Counted from the first letter of the stretch, positions 51,838 through 61,120 are shown. The stretch: DNA of 64,000 nt from Cyanobacteria bacterium SIG30 (GCA_015152475.1 SUTW01000001.1:62001-126000); one strand, 5' to 3'. Program-made: numbers and translations. The notes: generated by a model not told the origin, from the sequence alone.

Positions 51838-53070
51838 ATGGCTTATTTTTCATATATAGCATTAAAAAATAATAAAAATATTGTCAAAGGCAGAGTCGAA
51901 GCTGACAATATTAGAGATGCACGTGAAGCAATAAGACGCCAAGGTCTTTTGCCAACTCGTGTAACTGATGAATCTACTCAAGCAAATAAAGGAAGTGCTG
52001 GTGCAAATGGTCCAAAAGTTAAAACCGTAAGATTGCCGGCTTTATCTCTAAAAGATAAAATTGACTTCACATCAACATTGCAAACATTAATGTCAACAGG
52101 TATTCCGATTATTGAAACATTAGTGTTCTTGGAAAATAACGCTGAATCTAAAAAAATAAGAGTCTTATCGCTTGAATTAAGACGTAACATTATCGCAGGT
52201 TCAACATTAGGTGAAACTGTTGAAAAATATAAAAACGTATTTGGACGTGTATTTGTTGGTCTTGTAAAAGCTGGGGAAGATTCCGGTGAATTGGATAAGA
52301 CCTTAGAACGTATGTTGCAACTTTTCAAAAAACAAGATGCAACCAAAGGCAAAGTTATAGGGGCTTTGCTTTATCCTGTATTCGTTATTATTGTTGCGAT
52401 TATCGTTGTAATCGTAATGTTAATGTTTGTATTCCCAGCATTTGAAGGCATGTTTAGCTCAATGGGTGCTGAACTTCCTGTTGTTACACAAATGTGTATC
52501 AACATGGGTAACTTTATGAAGAAATTCTGGATAGTCCCAATCGTTGCACCTGTTGCGTTAGTTTTTGCTGTTAGACAAATGTTTGTTGTTCCAGCAATTA
52601 AAAAAGAAATCGACAAAGCAGTTTTAAAAGTACCTTTACTGTCAAAACTTATAGAATTTTCAAACTTTTCAAACTTTATCGCAGTTATGCAAGTTGCATA
52701 TGATGCTGGTATTCCGATTATTGACTGTTTATATCTTTCTAATTTGACTATCGATAACTTTGTTTTAAAAGATGCTATCATCAGAGCTGCCGCAAAAGTT
52801 CAACAAGGTACACATTTATCTGTTGCATTAAGATCAACTGAAAAAATCCCACCTATGGTTCTGTTTATGATAGCAACAGGTGAACAATCAGGTCGTTTAG
52901 GTGAATTATTATATCACTGCGCTGAATATATCGACAGAAAATTAGATGCCGTCATTGACACATTCACTAAGATGATGGAACCAATTATGTTGATTGTAAT
53001 TGGTGCGATAGTATTATTCTTAGGTCTTGCTCTTTATATGCCACTATTTGGTTTATATTCAAATATATAA
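51838..53070 (+). CDS. pilC: Pilus inner-membrane platform protein PilC/GspF
   Basis: The inner-membrane platform turned by PilB during pilin insertion. The 410-aa protein has the family N-terminus MAYFSYIALKNNKNIVKGRV and two homologous cytosolic helical domains (LQTLMSTGIPIIETL and MQVAYDAGIPIIDCL), plus membrane segments at about 178-205, 225-250 and 375-400. Length is typical. It is the last pilus gene of the operon; aroQ follows after 11 nt. Confidence 0.93.
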   Translation: MAYFSYIALKNNKNIVKGRVEADNIRDAREAIRRQGLLPTRVTDESTQANKGSAGANGPKVKTVRLPALSLKDKIDFTSTLQTLMSTGIPIIETLVFLENNAESKKIRVLSLELRRNIIAGSTLGETVEKYKNVFGRVFVGLVKAGEDSGELDKTLERMLQLFKKQDATKGKVIGALLYPVFVIIVAIIVVIVMLMFVFPAFEGMFSSMGAELPVVTQMCINMGNFMKKFWIVPIVAPVALVFAVRQMFVVPAIKKEIDKAVLKVPLLSKLIEFSNFSNFIAVMQVAYDAGIPIIDCLYLSNLTIDNFVLKDAIIRAAAKVQQGTHLSVALRSTEKIPPMVLFMIATGEQSGRLGELLYHCAEYIDRKLDAVIDTFTKMMEPIMLIVIGAIVLFLGLALYMPLFGLYSNI

Positions 53071-53081
53071 GAAGAAAAATA

Positions 53082-53519
53082 ATGAAAATTTTAGTTATAA
53101 ATGGTCCAAATTTAAATATGTTAGGCATAAGAGAACCAGAAATATATGGTAGCTTAACACTCAATGACATACAAGAAAAATTGCTTGAATTTTCAAAAGA
53201 TTTTGAAGATATTGAACTTGAATTTTATCAATCAAATCATGAAGGTGATATTGTAGATAAAATCCAAGAGTCATATGAAAAAATTTCTGGAATTATAATT
53301 AACCCAGCAGCATATACTCACACATCAATTGCCATAGCAGATGCAATATCTGCAGTTAACATACCAACTGTTGAAGTTCATTTATCTGACATCAACGAAA
53401 GAGAAGAATTTAGAAAACAATCTTATATAGCACCAAAATGCATAGCACAAGTTAAAGGTCTTGGTTATAAAAGCTATTTTGAAGGACTTTCTATTCTACA
53501 TAACTATTTAAAAAAATGA
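53082..53519 (+). CDS. aroQ: 3-dehydroquinate dehydratase, type II
   Basis: The shikimate-pathway step from 3-dehydroquinate to 3-dehydroshikimate. The 145-aa protein begins MKILVINGPNLNMLGIREPE, with the conserved Arg and Tyr (EIYG) of the lid loop, FYQSNHEGDIVD, NPAAYTHTSIAI and VEVHLSDINERE. Typical length of the dodecameric type II enzyme. It overlaps thiL by 4 bp. Confidence 0.95.
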   Translation: MKILVINGPNLNMLGIREPEIYGSLTLNDIQEKLLEFSKDFEDIELEFYQSNHEGDIVDKIQESYEKISGIIINPAAYTHTSIAIADAISAVNIPTVEVHLSDINEREEFRKQSYIAPKCIAQVKGLGYKSYFEGLSILHNYLKK

Positions 53520-54394
53520 ACTATTTAAATACAAAAGAACAAGTATTTTTGCAAATAATTTCTAAAACACTAAATAAAAATTCTTATTTAGGGGATGATT
53601 GCGCATTTCTAAAAAAAGAAAAACTAGCCATAACACAAGACACACTTGTTGAAAATGTCCATTTCGATTTAAGTTTTATAACACCTTTTGAATTAGGCTA
53701 TAAAGCTTGTATTGTTAATGTCAGCGATATTTTAGTAAGTGGCGCAAAACCAAAATACATAACCGTTTCTCTATCAGGAAATCTGGAAGAAAAATTTGTA
53801 GAAGAATTTTACAAAGGTATAAATAAAGCCTGTAAGGATTTTAAAATTGAAGTTATAGGTGGCGATTTAACCAAAGGAGAAAAAATCACAATTTCAATAT
53901 GCGCAATTGGGAGTGCCGAAAATAGAAAAATATCCTCAAGAAAAAATGCAAAGGAAAATTATATTGTTGCAACCAAAGGTTTCTTTGGTTCAAGTGCATA
54001 TTACCTTGAAACAAAAGATGAAAACTTTAAAGAAGCACATATAAAACCTACTATTTTCCCAAAATTACTAGAAAATGTTGCAAAAAAAACAAAAAAACCA
54101 TATGTTGCGATGGATTCATCTGATGGGCTAATTGATTGCCTTATGAATATTTCAAAACAAAGTAATATAGGTTTTGAAATAGAATACAACAAAATACCAA
54201 AAAAAATAAAAAATAAAGATTTAGTTTTGTATGGTGGTGAAGATTTTTGCCCAGTAATTGTTTTACATAAAAATGACTTTAAAAAAATTAAGGGTTTAAA
54301 GGCAATAGGTAAAACAACAAAAAAAATGGGAATTTTTATAGATGGCGAAGATTATTCAGATAAAAAATGGAGGGGCTTTGAACACTTTGAATAA
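53516..54394 (+). CDS. thiL: Thiamine-monophosphate kinase
   Basis: Phosphorylates thiamine monophosphate to the active cofactor thiamine diphosphate. The 292-aa protein shows LGDDCAF, TQDTLVENVHFDL, KACIVNVSDILVSGAKPKYI, GGDLTKGEKITISI and MDSSDGLIDCL, the PurM-like metal and nucleotide-binding pattern of ThiL. Slightly short but complete. It overlaps aroQ upstream and ispD downstream, so the three are translationally coupled behind the pilus genes. Confidence 0.9.
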   Translation: MNYLNTKEQVFLQIISKTLNKNSYLGDDCAFLKKEKLAITQDTLVENVHFDLSFITPFELGYKACIVNVSDILVSGAKPKYITVSLSGNLEEKFVEEFYKGINKACKDFKIEVIGGDLTKGEKITISICAIGSAENRKISSRKNAKENYIVATKGFFGSSAYYLETKDENFKEAHIKPTIFPKLLENVAKKTKKPYVAMDSSDGLIDCLMNISKQSNIGFEIEYNKIPKKIKNKDLVLYGGEDFCPVIVLHKNDFKKIKGLKAIGKTTKKMGIFIDGEDYSDKKWRGFEHFE

Positions 54395-55013
54395 AATTTC
54401 TGTAATTATAACAGCAGGTGGAAGTTCAACAAGATTTGGAGAAAATAAGCTTTTATACCCTCTTGACAACAAGCCACTTATTTTAAATACTATTGAAAAA
54501 TTTATAAATATAGCAGATGAAATTGTAATTTCTACATCTAGTGAAATAGAAAAAATTGTCGCAAAGAAATATCCGAAAATCAAATTTGCACAAGGTGGAA
54601 ACTGCCGTCAACAATCGGTTTTAAATGCACTTGAAAAATTAGAATACAAAGATTATGTTTTAATTCATGATGGTGCAAGGCCATTTATAACCGAAGAAAT
54701 AATCAAAAAAACAATTAAAGAAGTTAAAGAAAAAAAGGCAGTTGTAGTTGGAATAAAAGCAGTAGACACAGTCAAAATTTATAATAAAAAAAATGAAATA
54801 ATTTCAACACCAGATAGAAACACTTTATTCTATGCGCAAACACCACAAGCTTTTGAATATGATTTGATTTACAAAGCTCACAAAAAATTTGAAAAAGAAC
54901 TTGAAAATTTTACTGACGATTCATCATTACTTGAAAAATTAAATTACAAAGTTTATTTTATAGAAGGCAATTATTCAAATAAAAAAATAACTGTAAAAGA
55001 AGATTTAATATAA
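54378..55013 (+). CDS. ispD: 2-C-methyl-D-erythritol 4-phosphate cytidylyltransferase
   Basis: The third step of the MEP isoprenoid pathway. The protein has ISVIITAGGSSTRFGENKL, the nucleotide-binding motif with its Arg and Lys; VLIHDGARPFI; GIKAVDTVK; and FYAQTPQAFEY. The start is set at TTG 54378, because GGAGGGG lies just before it. An upstream ATG (54342) would begin far inside thiL and skip that site. This gives 211 aa, near the family's usual 225-230, and a 17-bp overlap with thiL. Confidence 0.91.
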   Translation: MNTLNKISVIITAGGSSTRFGENKLLYPLDNKPLILNTIEKFINIADEIVISTSSEIEKIVAKKYPKIKFAQGGNCRQQSVLNALEKLEYKDYVLIHDGARPFITEEIIKKTIKEVKEKKAVVVGIKAVDTVKIYNKKNEIISTPDRNTLFYAQTPQAFEYDLIYKAHKKFEKELENFTDDSSLLEKLNYKVYFIEGNYSNKKITVKEDLI

Positions 55014-55063
55014 GTTCTACACCATTTGTATGTTCTAATAACTTAAAAAAATAAATAAAATAA

Positions 55064-55093
55064 GACATAACTAAAATAAGGAGATGTTATGTC
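55064..55093 (+). promoter_or_regulatory. Inverted repeat enclosing the ribosome site of the 55089 gene
   Basis: Perfect 8-bp arms GACATAAC (55064-55071) and GTTATGTC (55086-55093), with a 14-nt loop that carries AAGGAG. The right arm includes the ATG. In RNA the start codon would be paired while the ribosome site is exposed in the loop. Confidence 0.45.
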
Positions 55094-55448
55094 TTTTGAC
55101 ATTAATGGACCAAGTAGTAAACCTGTAATAAGAGAAGCCCAATCTATGGAAAACAATGGTGGGGGCGGTAATTTAGGTTATATGCAAAGTGGCAAAAAGA
55201 AAAAAGAAGAAGAAAATCAAGAAACTGATTTTCAATTTTTTGAAGAAGAATCAAAAGATTCGTTTGTCAAAAATGATGACAAAAATGAAAAAGAAAACAA
55301 TAAAGAAAACGAAAATGAAAAAAATAAAGATAAAAAATCATCTCTAATTGACAAATTTAAAAACATAATAAAACCAAAAGAACAGCCACAAGAGCAATAT
55401 GATTTTTTGACATTATCTAAAAAAAATCAAGAAGATAAAAACGAATAA
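55089..55448 (+). CDS. Hydrophilic low-complexity protein, 119 aa
   Basis: A very charged protein rich in Lys, Glu, Asn and Asp (KKKKEEENQETDFQFFEEES), probably disordered, with a short possible helix SSLIDKFKNIIKPKEQP near the end. The N-terminus has SFDINGPSSKPV and a Gly run. No family recognised. A good ribosome site (AAGGAG) supports expression. Function unknown. Confidence 0.6.
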   Translation: MSFDINGPSSKPVIREAQSMENNGGGGNLGYMQSGKKKKEEENQETDFQFFEEESKDSFVKNDDKNEKENNKENENEKNKDKKSSLIDKFKNIIKPKEQPQEQYDFLTLSKKNQEDKNE

Positions 55449-55460
55449 AAGATTTTTAAA

Positions 55461-56921
55461 TTAATTTTTTCTCCAGGCATCAGGATGAAGTAGAGCCAAA
55501 AATGGAATAAGTTCAAGCCTTCCTATAATCATATTAAAAATAAAAATTGTTTTTGTAACAACAGATAAACTCTCAAAGCCATCAGCTACGCCAAAAGAAG
55601 TGCCAACAGCAAGCCCAATATTGCCCAGAGTTGTAATAGAACCAGAAACTGCAACTGTAATATTATCTTCAATTAGGCAAACCACAAAGCTTGATAACAC
55701 AAAAATTGCCATATAAAAAATAAAAAACGCCAAAAATTGAAAATGGACATCATTTCCAATAACTGCACCATTTAATTTTATAGGATAAACTGCATTTGGA
55801 TGAATAATTTTTGCTACTTCATTTTTTAAATATTTAAAAACATAAATCAAGCGAATAACTTTAATGCCACCGCTTGTTGAAGTTGCGCAACCTCCAATAA
55901 ACATAACCATAAATAAAATTATTTTTGCATCAATATTCCACAAATTAAAATCAACACAAGAAAAACCTGTTGTTGTAATAGCGCTTACAACCGTAAAAAT
56001 AGAATTTTTAAATGTCTGAATAAAAGTAAGCGAATCGCCTCTTAATAACACAAGAGTAATAGCGAATGCTGAAAGTAAAATAATTCCAATGTATATAAGA
56101 AGCTCTTCATTTTTAAAAATTGAATCGAGTTTTCTCTGAATAATAACCTTATATTGCAAAACAAAATTACAACCAGATAAAAACATAAAAGTTAAAATAA
56201 TCCAATAAACTTTATTATTCAAAAAAGCTGAAATCCCATCTGAACTTGAAGTAAAGCCACCTGACGAAATTGTGGCAAGGGAAGTGCATATGGAATTAAA
56301 TAAATCAACTTTACCTACAAAAAATAATAAAATAATTTCTAAAATGGTAAGCCCTAAATATACTTCCCAAAGACGAAGTGCTGTTTGGCGAATGCGTGGC
56401 GTAATTTTTTCTTCAACAGGCCCTGGTGATTCTGCATAAAACATTTGGCGCCCAGCAACTGCAAATTTAGGCAAAATCGCAATAAATAAAACTATAACAC
56501 CCATGCCACCAAGCCATTGAGATAATGCCCTATAAAAATAAAGTGTTTTTGGATAAAGTGAAAAATCTGTTATGATTGTGGCTCCTGTGGTCGTAATGCC
56601 AGAAAAAGCTTCAAAAATTGAATCTATCAAAGGGATACCGTAAAAAAGATATGGTATTGCACAAATAAAACCAAGGATAACCCAAGAAAAGAAAACCATT
56701 GCCAAAGCTTCATTTTTCTTGGTTTCTTTTATAGCTTTGTCTTTATTTTTAAACGCAGTAAACAAAAACCCTAATACCAGAGATATTGCAATAGCAATTA
56801 AAAATGGCATAGTATGATAAATTTCATTGTAAAATAACGCAAAAATTACTGGCAAAAACAATAAAACACCAAAATATTTAAGAATTGTTCCTATTGCATT
56901 TAAAACTAGATCTATTCTCAT
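55461..56921 (-). CDS. trkH: Potassium uptake channel subunit TrkH
   Basis: The membrane pore of the Trk/Ktr potassium uptake system. The 486-aa protein has four pore-loop repeats around conserved glycines: FSGITTTGATIIT, SLATISSGGFTSS, SAITTTGFSCVDF and ITTLGNIGLAVGTSF. About ten or more membrane segments are present. It overlaps trkA by 4 bp, forming an operon with its own gating subunit. Confidence 0.94.
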   Translation of the reverse strand: MRIDLVLNAIGTILKYFGVLLFLPVIFALFYNEIYHTMPFLIAIAISLVLGFLFTAFKNKDKAIKETKKNEALAMVFFSWVILGFICAIPYLFYGIPLIDSIFEAFSGITTTGATIITDFSLYPKTLYFYRALSQWLGGMGVIVLFIAILPKFAVAGRQMFYAESPGPVEEKITPRIRQTALRLWEVYLGLTILEIILLFFVGKVDLFNSICTSLATISSGGFTSSSDGISAFLNNKVYWIILTFMFLSGCNFVLQYKVIIQRKLDSIFKNEELLIYIGIILLSAFAITLVLLRGDSLTFIQTFKNSIFTVVSAITTTGFSCVDFNLWNIDAKIILFMVMFIGGCATSTSGGIKVIRLIYVFKYLKNEVAKIIHPNAVYPIKLNGAVIGNDVHFQFLAFFIFYMAIFVLSSFVVCLIEDNITVAVSGSITTLGNIGLAVGTSFGVADGFESLSVVTKTIFIFNMIIGRLELIPFLALLHPDAWRKN

Positions 56922-58252
56922 TTTTGTAAGTATTCCCTAATAATATCCACGTCTTGAGATTTTGTAAATATAACAAGTTTATCGCCACCTCTTATCAAAC
57001 TTTGACCATTTGGAATAATAACTTTATTTTGACGCATAATAATTGCTATAACTGCTTTTGCTGGAAGCTTAACATCTTTGACTATTATGTCACTTTTATC
57101 TTCTTTAATTTCAACTTCAATAATTTCAGCAAGACCTCTTTCAACTGTTGCAAGAATACTTTGTGTGCTATCTACAATTTTATTTTTTATTTCATTAACT
57201 GCAGCTTCTTTTGCAGAAAGAGCAACATCAACTCCAACTTTTTCGAACAAAGAGGCAGTTATAGCATTACCTACCCTTGTTATCACACGCATTGCGCCCA
57301 TTTGTTTGACAAGAAGAGAACACAAAAGATTTTTTTCATCACTATCTGTCACACAAATAACAACATCTGCTTCACTTATTGATTCTTGCATAAGCAAATT
57401 AGCATCAGCACCGTTGCCATTTAAAACAAGACTACCATTTAAATTTTCTGATAAAAACTCACATCTTTGGTAATCTTTTTCAATTATTTTTACTTTTATA
57501 TTTACTTTTTCTAAACTTCTTGCAAGCTCAAATCCAACAGAACCACCGCCAATTATAGCAACATTTTTAACTACCTTTTTTGAAGTATTAAATTCGCTAT
57601 AAGTTTCATTCAAGCTTTTTATTGTGCCCATAAAAATAACTTTATCATTAACCTGAATTTCACTTAAACCATTTGGGATATCAAGTTCGTCATTTCTAAC
57701 AATTCCAACAACCAATGTACCCTCTGAAATATTACAATCTTTGAGCATTTTCCCCGCAAGAGGAGAATCTTCTTTTATTCGGTATTCCAAAAGTCTTGCT
57801 TCATCATTTGCAAAACTTTCAACATCTAATGCCTCAGGAATTGTAATTATTTCAAATATTTCCTTGGTCAAAAGTTTTTCTGGCCATATAATGTCATCGA
57901 CAAAAACACTTGTTCTTGTTTCTGCTTTAAGTGTTTCAAGTGATTTTAAACACTCTTTTTGTGAAACAAAACACACGGTTCTAACGCAAGATAATGATTT
58001 TGCCATCATGCAAGAAACAATATTGGACTCGTCATCATTTGTACAGGCAATAAATAAATCGCAATCTTTTATTTCGGCTTCTTTTAATGTTTCAGCGCTA
58101 TTTCCGACACCACAAATAGTTGCTATGTCCAAATTTGAAAAACTAGCTAAGTTTTCTTGTTGGGGATCTAAAACTATAATGTCGTGGTCTTCAAAAAATT
58201 CTGTTGCTATATAAGAACCAATCTCATTTGCGCCATAAACAATTATCTTCAT
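56918..58252 (-). CDS. trkA: Potassium uptake regulatory subunit TrkA
   Basis: The cytosolic NAD-binding gating ring of TrkH. The 444-aa protein has two RCK units, each with a Rossmann core: MKIIVYGANEIGSYIATEF at the start and VKNVAIIGGGSVGFELAR near 225. Both are followed by RCK_C domains (DEARLLEYRIKEDSPLAGKM; GLAEIIEVEIKEDKSDIIVK). The start is put at 58252; a longer frame to 58516 adds 88 non-homologous residues that run antisense to the porin start and across the promoter. The promoter TTGTTA-17-TATAAA ends six bases before the ATG. Confidence 0.94.
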   Translation of the reverse strand: MKIIVYGANEIGSYIATEFFEDHDIIVLDPQQENLASFSNLDIATICGVGNSAETLKEAEIKDCDLFIACTNDDESNIVSCMMAKSLSCVRTVCFVSQKECLKSLETLKAETRTSVFVDDIIWPEKLLTKEIFEIITIPEALDVESFANDEARLLEYRIKEDSPLAGKMLKDCNISEGTLVVGIVRNDELDIPNGLSEIQVNDKVIFMGTIKSLNETYSEFNTSKKVVKNVAIIGGGSVGFELARSLEKVNIKVKIIEKDYQRCEFLSENLNGSLVLNGNGADANLLMQESISEADVVICVTDSDEKNLLCSLLVKQMGAMRVITRVGNAITASLFEKVGVDVALSAKEAAVNEIKNKIVDSTQSILATVERGLAEIIEVEIKEDKSDIIVKDVKLPAKAVIAIIMRQNKVIIPNGQSLIRGGDKLVIFTKSQDVDIIREYLQK

Positions 58253-58258
58253 ATCTTC

Positions 58259-58287
58259 TTTATAAACCAAAAGTTCTAAATTAACAA
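58259..58287 (-). promoter_or_regulatory. Promoter of trkA-trkH, leaderless layout
   Basis: TTGTTA (58282-58287) and TATAAA (58259-58264) with a 17-bp spacer, and exactly six bases to the ATG. It is the most complete example of the leaderless class in the window. Confidence 0.6.
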
Positions 58288-58337
58288 GATTTTTAATAAT
58301 TTTTACAAAATATGTTATTATCTTAATTGTACGGCTT

Positions 58338-59405
58338 ATGAAAAGATTTTTTCTGATTTTATCAATATTTTTATTTCTTGCACCAAAAAGTTGTGCAATA
58401 GAAGAAATATTGCCTGATTTTGAAGAAATAGAAAAACCTTTTTTAAATAAAATTATTGACCAAAAAAAAATTGAATTTGAGGCTGGCATAGTAAACAAAA
58501 TTGAATTTGGTGCCAACTACAAAGGATATGTTGATTTCACATATTACAACGAAAAAGACGACCTAGGCACAAGTTATCCATTTTCAATTGAACCATATAT
58601 ACATTCTTATTTTGGCGATAATAAAAACCAAATAAGAGTCGCTTTTATGCCGACAAAAGATGTTTCTGAATATGAAAGCAGGGTCGGTGCAATGATAACC
58701 GACTTATATTACATAAGAAAATTTAATGAAAATCACGAAGTTTTAATTGGTAATTCAAGAGTACCAATAGGCTTTGAAGGTGGTTTAGGAAATTATGCCC
58801 TGCCATTTGTTCAAAGATCACAAATTGCCAACAATTTTGGCAATGCAAGAGCATTAGGTATAAGATTTAGAGGCAATATAAATAAATTTGATTACGATTT
58901 AGGTACATATTCAAGTACAAGATATCTTCAACACCTAAATGACGGTGGTGAATTTGTAGGTTGGCTTGGTTATAGCCCCTTTAAAGACAAAGAAAATTAT
59001 TTTAAAAATCTAAAATTGGGTGCTGGCTTAAATTATGGACGACAAGGAGAAAATTATACTGTTTTAAGTACTGGAGTTCAATGGGACTATAAAAAAGTTT
59101 TTGCAAGTGCAGAATATGGTTTTGCGCAAAATTATAATGGTTCATCTGGATATAAATCAGGAAAAGCACAAGGTGTCAATGCGACTTTAGGATATAACCT
59201 AACAGATAAGCTCCAAGTGTTAGCCAGATACGATATTTTTGACCCACATATGTCAATAGACAACAATAGCATTAAACAATATACTGCTGGCATAAACTAT
59301 TTTGTCATAGGACAAAGATTACGTTTCACACTCAACTACATATTTGAACAACAAAACAACAATAACAAAAATAAAATAATGTTTTTAACACAAATCTTAA
59401 TTTAA
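58338..59405 (+). CDS. Porin-like outer-membrane beta-barrel protein
   Basis: A 355-aa protein with a signal peptide (MKRFFLILSIFLFLAPKSCA). Amphipathic strands fill most of the length (AGIVNKIEFGANYKGYVDFT, LGAGLNYGRQGENYTVLSTG), ending in a strand at the C-terminus. The pattern recalls phosphate-selective porin O/P-type barrels. It is divergent from the potassium uptake operon. A stretch of Asn/Lys (QQNNNNKNK) precedes the last strand. Transport substrate unknown. Confidence 0.75.
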   Translation: MKRFFLILSIFLFLAPKSCAIEEILPDFEEIEKPFLNKIIDQKKIEFEAGIVNKIEFGANYKGYVDFTYYNEKDDLGTSYPFSIEPYIHSYFGDNKNQIRVAFMPTKDVSEYESRVGAMITDLYYIRKFNENHEVLIGNSRVPIGFEGGLGNYALPFVQRSQIANNFGNARALGIRFRGNINKFDYDLGTYSSTRYLQHLNDGGEFVGWLGYSPFKDKENYFKNLKLGAGLNYGRQGENYTVLSTGVQWDYKKVFASAEYGFAQNYNGSSGYKSGKAQGVNATLGYNLTDKLQVLARYDIFDPHMSIDNNSIKQYTAGINYFVIGQRLRFTLNYIFEQQNNNNKNKIMFLTQILI

Positions 59406-59630
59406 ACTTATGTATTCTAAAAATTCTTCAACTAAAAGATGGTGTGATTTTAAAAAAGCTTTAAAATTTTCTTGACTCGAAATATCATTTTTGACCAAAT
59501 CAAAATGCAAAACAGCCAAAATTTCTTTTAATTTATTTATATTTATAAAATATTTTTTCCTTTTATGAACAAATTGGAAAATGTTGTCTTCTTCATTATT
59601 AATTTTGTTAAAAATTTCTGTTTTTGACAT
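59397..59630 (-). CDS. Small uncharacterised protein, 77 aa
   Basis: A helical, Lys/Asn-rich cytosolic protein (MSKTEIFNKINNEEDNIFQF ... HHLLVEEFLEYISLN) with no recognised family. The ribosome site AAAGGAT is correctly spaced. Its stop overlaps the end of the convergent porin gene by 9 bp. Kept because the ribosome site is good and the reading frame is free of competitors. Confidence 0.5.
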   Translation of the reverse strand: MSKTEIFNKINNEEDNIFQFVHKRKKYFININKLKEILAVLHFDLVKNDISSQENFKAFLKSHHLLVEEFLEYISLN

Positions 59631-59713
59631 ATCTTATCCTTTTTAATAAAACATACAAAATAATCATAATACATTTTTTTTAAAAAAATTTGATATATAT
59701 TCCGCGCTGAAAA

Positions 59714-59749
59714 AAAACTATAAAATTTTTCAAAAAATTTTATAGTTTT
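59714..59749 (-). terminator. Terminator of the C_GCAxxG_C_C gene
   Basis: A perfect 17-bp stem (59714-59730 with 59733-59749) followed on the minus strand by a run of T, 32 bp after the stop. Confidence 0.8.
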
Positions 59750-59780
59750 AATGATTTAAATTTTTATTTTATTCAATGAT

Positions 59781-60194
59781 TTACATTTCAATTTCAATCT
59801 TGTTTCCAATTTTATCCTTAATTATTTGATAAAGAATTGAAGTTGCAGTTGTCACCATTTGATAACAATGTTTTTTGCGCTCAACACTATGAAAATCAAA
59901 ACCATGAGTTAAAACTTTGCAACAGGTTGCACCATTTGCTTTTCTAAATTCATCAATCATTTTTTTTGCATATGGACGAGCTTCTTTTCCATAAATTGAA
60001 CCTATAACCATTTGAGCACCAGCAACTGCACCACAAAGACAGCCAGAACCCATACCGCCAGAAAAAACTGTTGAAGCTTGAAGAAGCACCTCATGGGCTA
60101 AACCTAAATCCACAGCAGCTTTTACAATGCTTTCTGAACAAGAATATCCATTTTTAAAATTTTCAAGAGCTTTTGTTACTAATCTTTCTTCCAT
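59781..60194 (-). CDS. C_GCAxxG_C_C family protein
   Basis: A 137-aa member of the small Cys-rich family (PF09719) often found next to redox genes in anaerobes. Seen are YSCSES near the N-terminus, GMGSGCLCGAVAGAQMVIG (the GCAxxG-type motif, here GCLCGAVAG), CCKVL near residue 100 and a last Cys in KKHCYQMV. It probably binds metal or does redox chemistry; the function is not known. The ATG at 60194 is chosen because GAGG lies five bases before the intervening spacer; a GTG at 60200 is too close to it. 11 nt after the LD-carboxypeptidase. Confidence 0.85.
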   Translation of the reverse strand: MEERLVTKALENFKNGYSCSESIVKAAVDLGLAHEVLLQASTVFSGGMGSGCLCGAVAGAQMVIGSIYGKEARPYAKKMIDEFRKANGATCCKVLTHGFDFHSVERKKHCYQMVTTATSILYQIIKDKIGNKIEIEM

Positions 60195-60205
60195 TATCAC
60201 CTCGT

Positions 60206-61081
60206 TTAATCAAAATAAATAACTTTATCGTCTGTATTAAAATGTGCCATTTGTCCAACAGGTACAGTTGTATTTGTTTTTAAATGCGTTATAGGATAAC
60301 CAAAAACTGATGGAACATCAAGCTTATACGCAAATTCTTTAAGGGTTTCAACAAGTGCATTTTTATCATCAACATCAAGAAAATCACCGAAAACAACCCC
60401 TTTTATCCTTTTTTTCAATCTTCCAAATCTGAAAATTTGAGTCAGCATTCTATCAATCTTGTAAACAGGTTCATTTAAATCTTCAAGAAAAAGAATAATA
60501 TCTTGATTTGGAACATATGATGCCGAATAAGAACCAAAAAGAGATGTTATGGTGGATAAATTGCCACCCCATAAAATACCTTTACAGTTTCCCTCTTTCA
60601 AAACAACAGCATTTTTCTTTGGAGTTATTTTGTTCTTTTTTCCATTCACTGTTTTAATAAAATCATTAAAACTAGTTTTGGTAAATTTGCCATTTCCTAC
60701 AAACATAGGTGTATGATATGTTTTAAAATTACAAATTTTATTTATTTGAAGTAAAAGCGTTGTGATATCAGAACTTCCTGCAAAAATTTTAGGATTATTA
60801 GCCAAAATATTGTACATTATCCCATCTAAAATTCTTAAAGAGCCAAAACCGCCCCTTATACATATTATGGCTTTAACATCATCATCTTGAAACGCTTGTT
60901 GTAATTCTAAAATTTTATGTTCATCAGTTTGGTTTAAAAAGTAACAACCATCATAAATTTTAACTTTATAACCTTGTTCTTCAATAAACTTCTTTGCTTT
61001 TTCTATCTCTTTTACATCTTTAACTTCGCTAGCTGGTGCAATAAGTCCGATTGTATCATTTTTTTCTATATAAAATTCCAT
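60206..61081 (-). CDS. LD-carboxypeptidase (S66 family, LdcA-like)
   Basis: A serine peptidase that removes the terminal D-Ala from murein tetrapeptides during wall recycling. The 291-aa protein has MEFYIEKNDTIGLIAPASEV, CIRGGFGSLRILD with the nucleophilic Ser, FAGSSDITTLLLQI, CKGILWGGNLSTITSL and LFLEDLNEPVYKIDRML, in family order. The start at 61081 has GAGG nine bases upstream; a longer frame to 61129 is rejected. Divergent from dnaX with 39 bp between starts. Usually soluble and cytosolic. Confidence 0.9.
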   Translation of the reverse strand: MEFYIEKNDTIGLIAPASEVKDVKEIEKAKKFIEEQGYKVKIYDGCYFLNQTDEHKILELQQAFQDDDVKAIICIRGGFGSLRILDGIMYNILANNPKIFAGSSDITTLLLQINKICNFKTYHTPMFVGNGKFTKTSFNDFIKTVNGKKNKITPKKNAVVLKEGNCKGILWGGNLSTITSLFGSYSASYVPNQDIILFLEDLNEPVYKIDRMLTQIFRFGRLKKRIKGVVFGDFLDVDDKNALVETLKEFAYKLDVPSVFGYPITHLKTNTTVPVGQMAHFNTDDKVIYFD

Positions 61082-61120
61082 AGCATTTTTCCTCGTTTTT
61101 ATTATATAATATAACATAAG

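Noticed and set aside
58253-58516. N-terminal extension of trkA by 88 residues
   Set aside because: The added part is not TrkA-like and runs antisense across the porin start and the trkA promoter. The Rossmann fold begins exactly at the ATG 58252.
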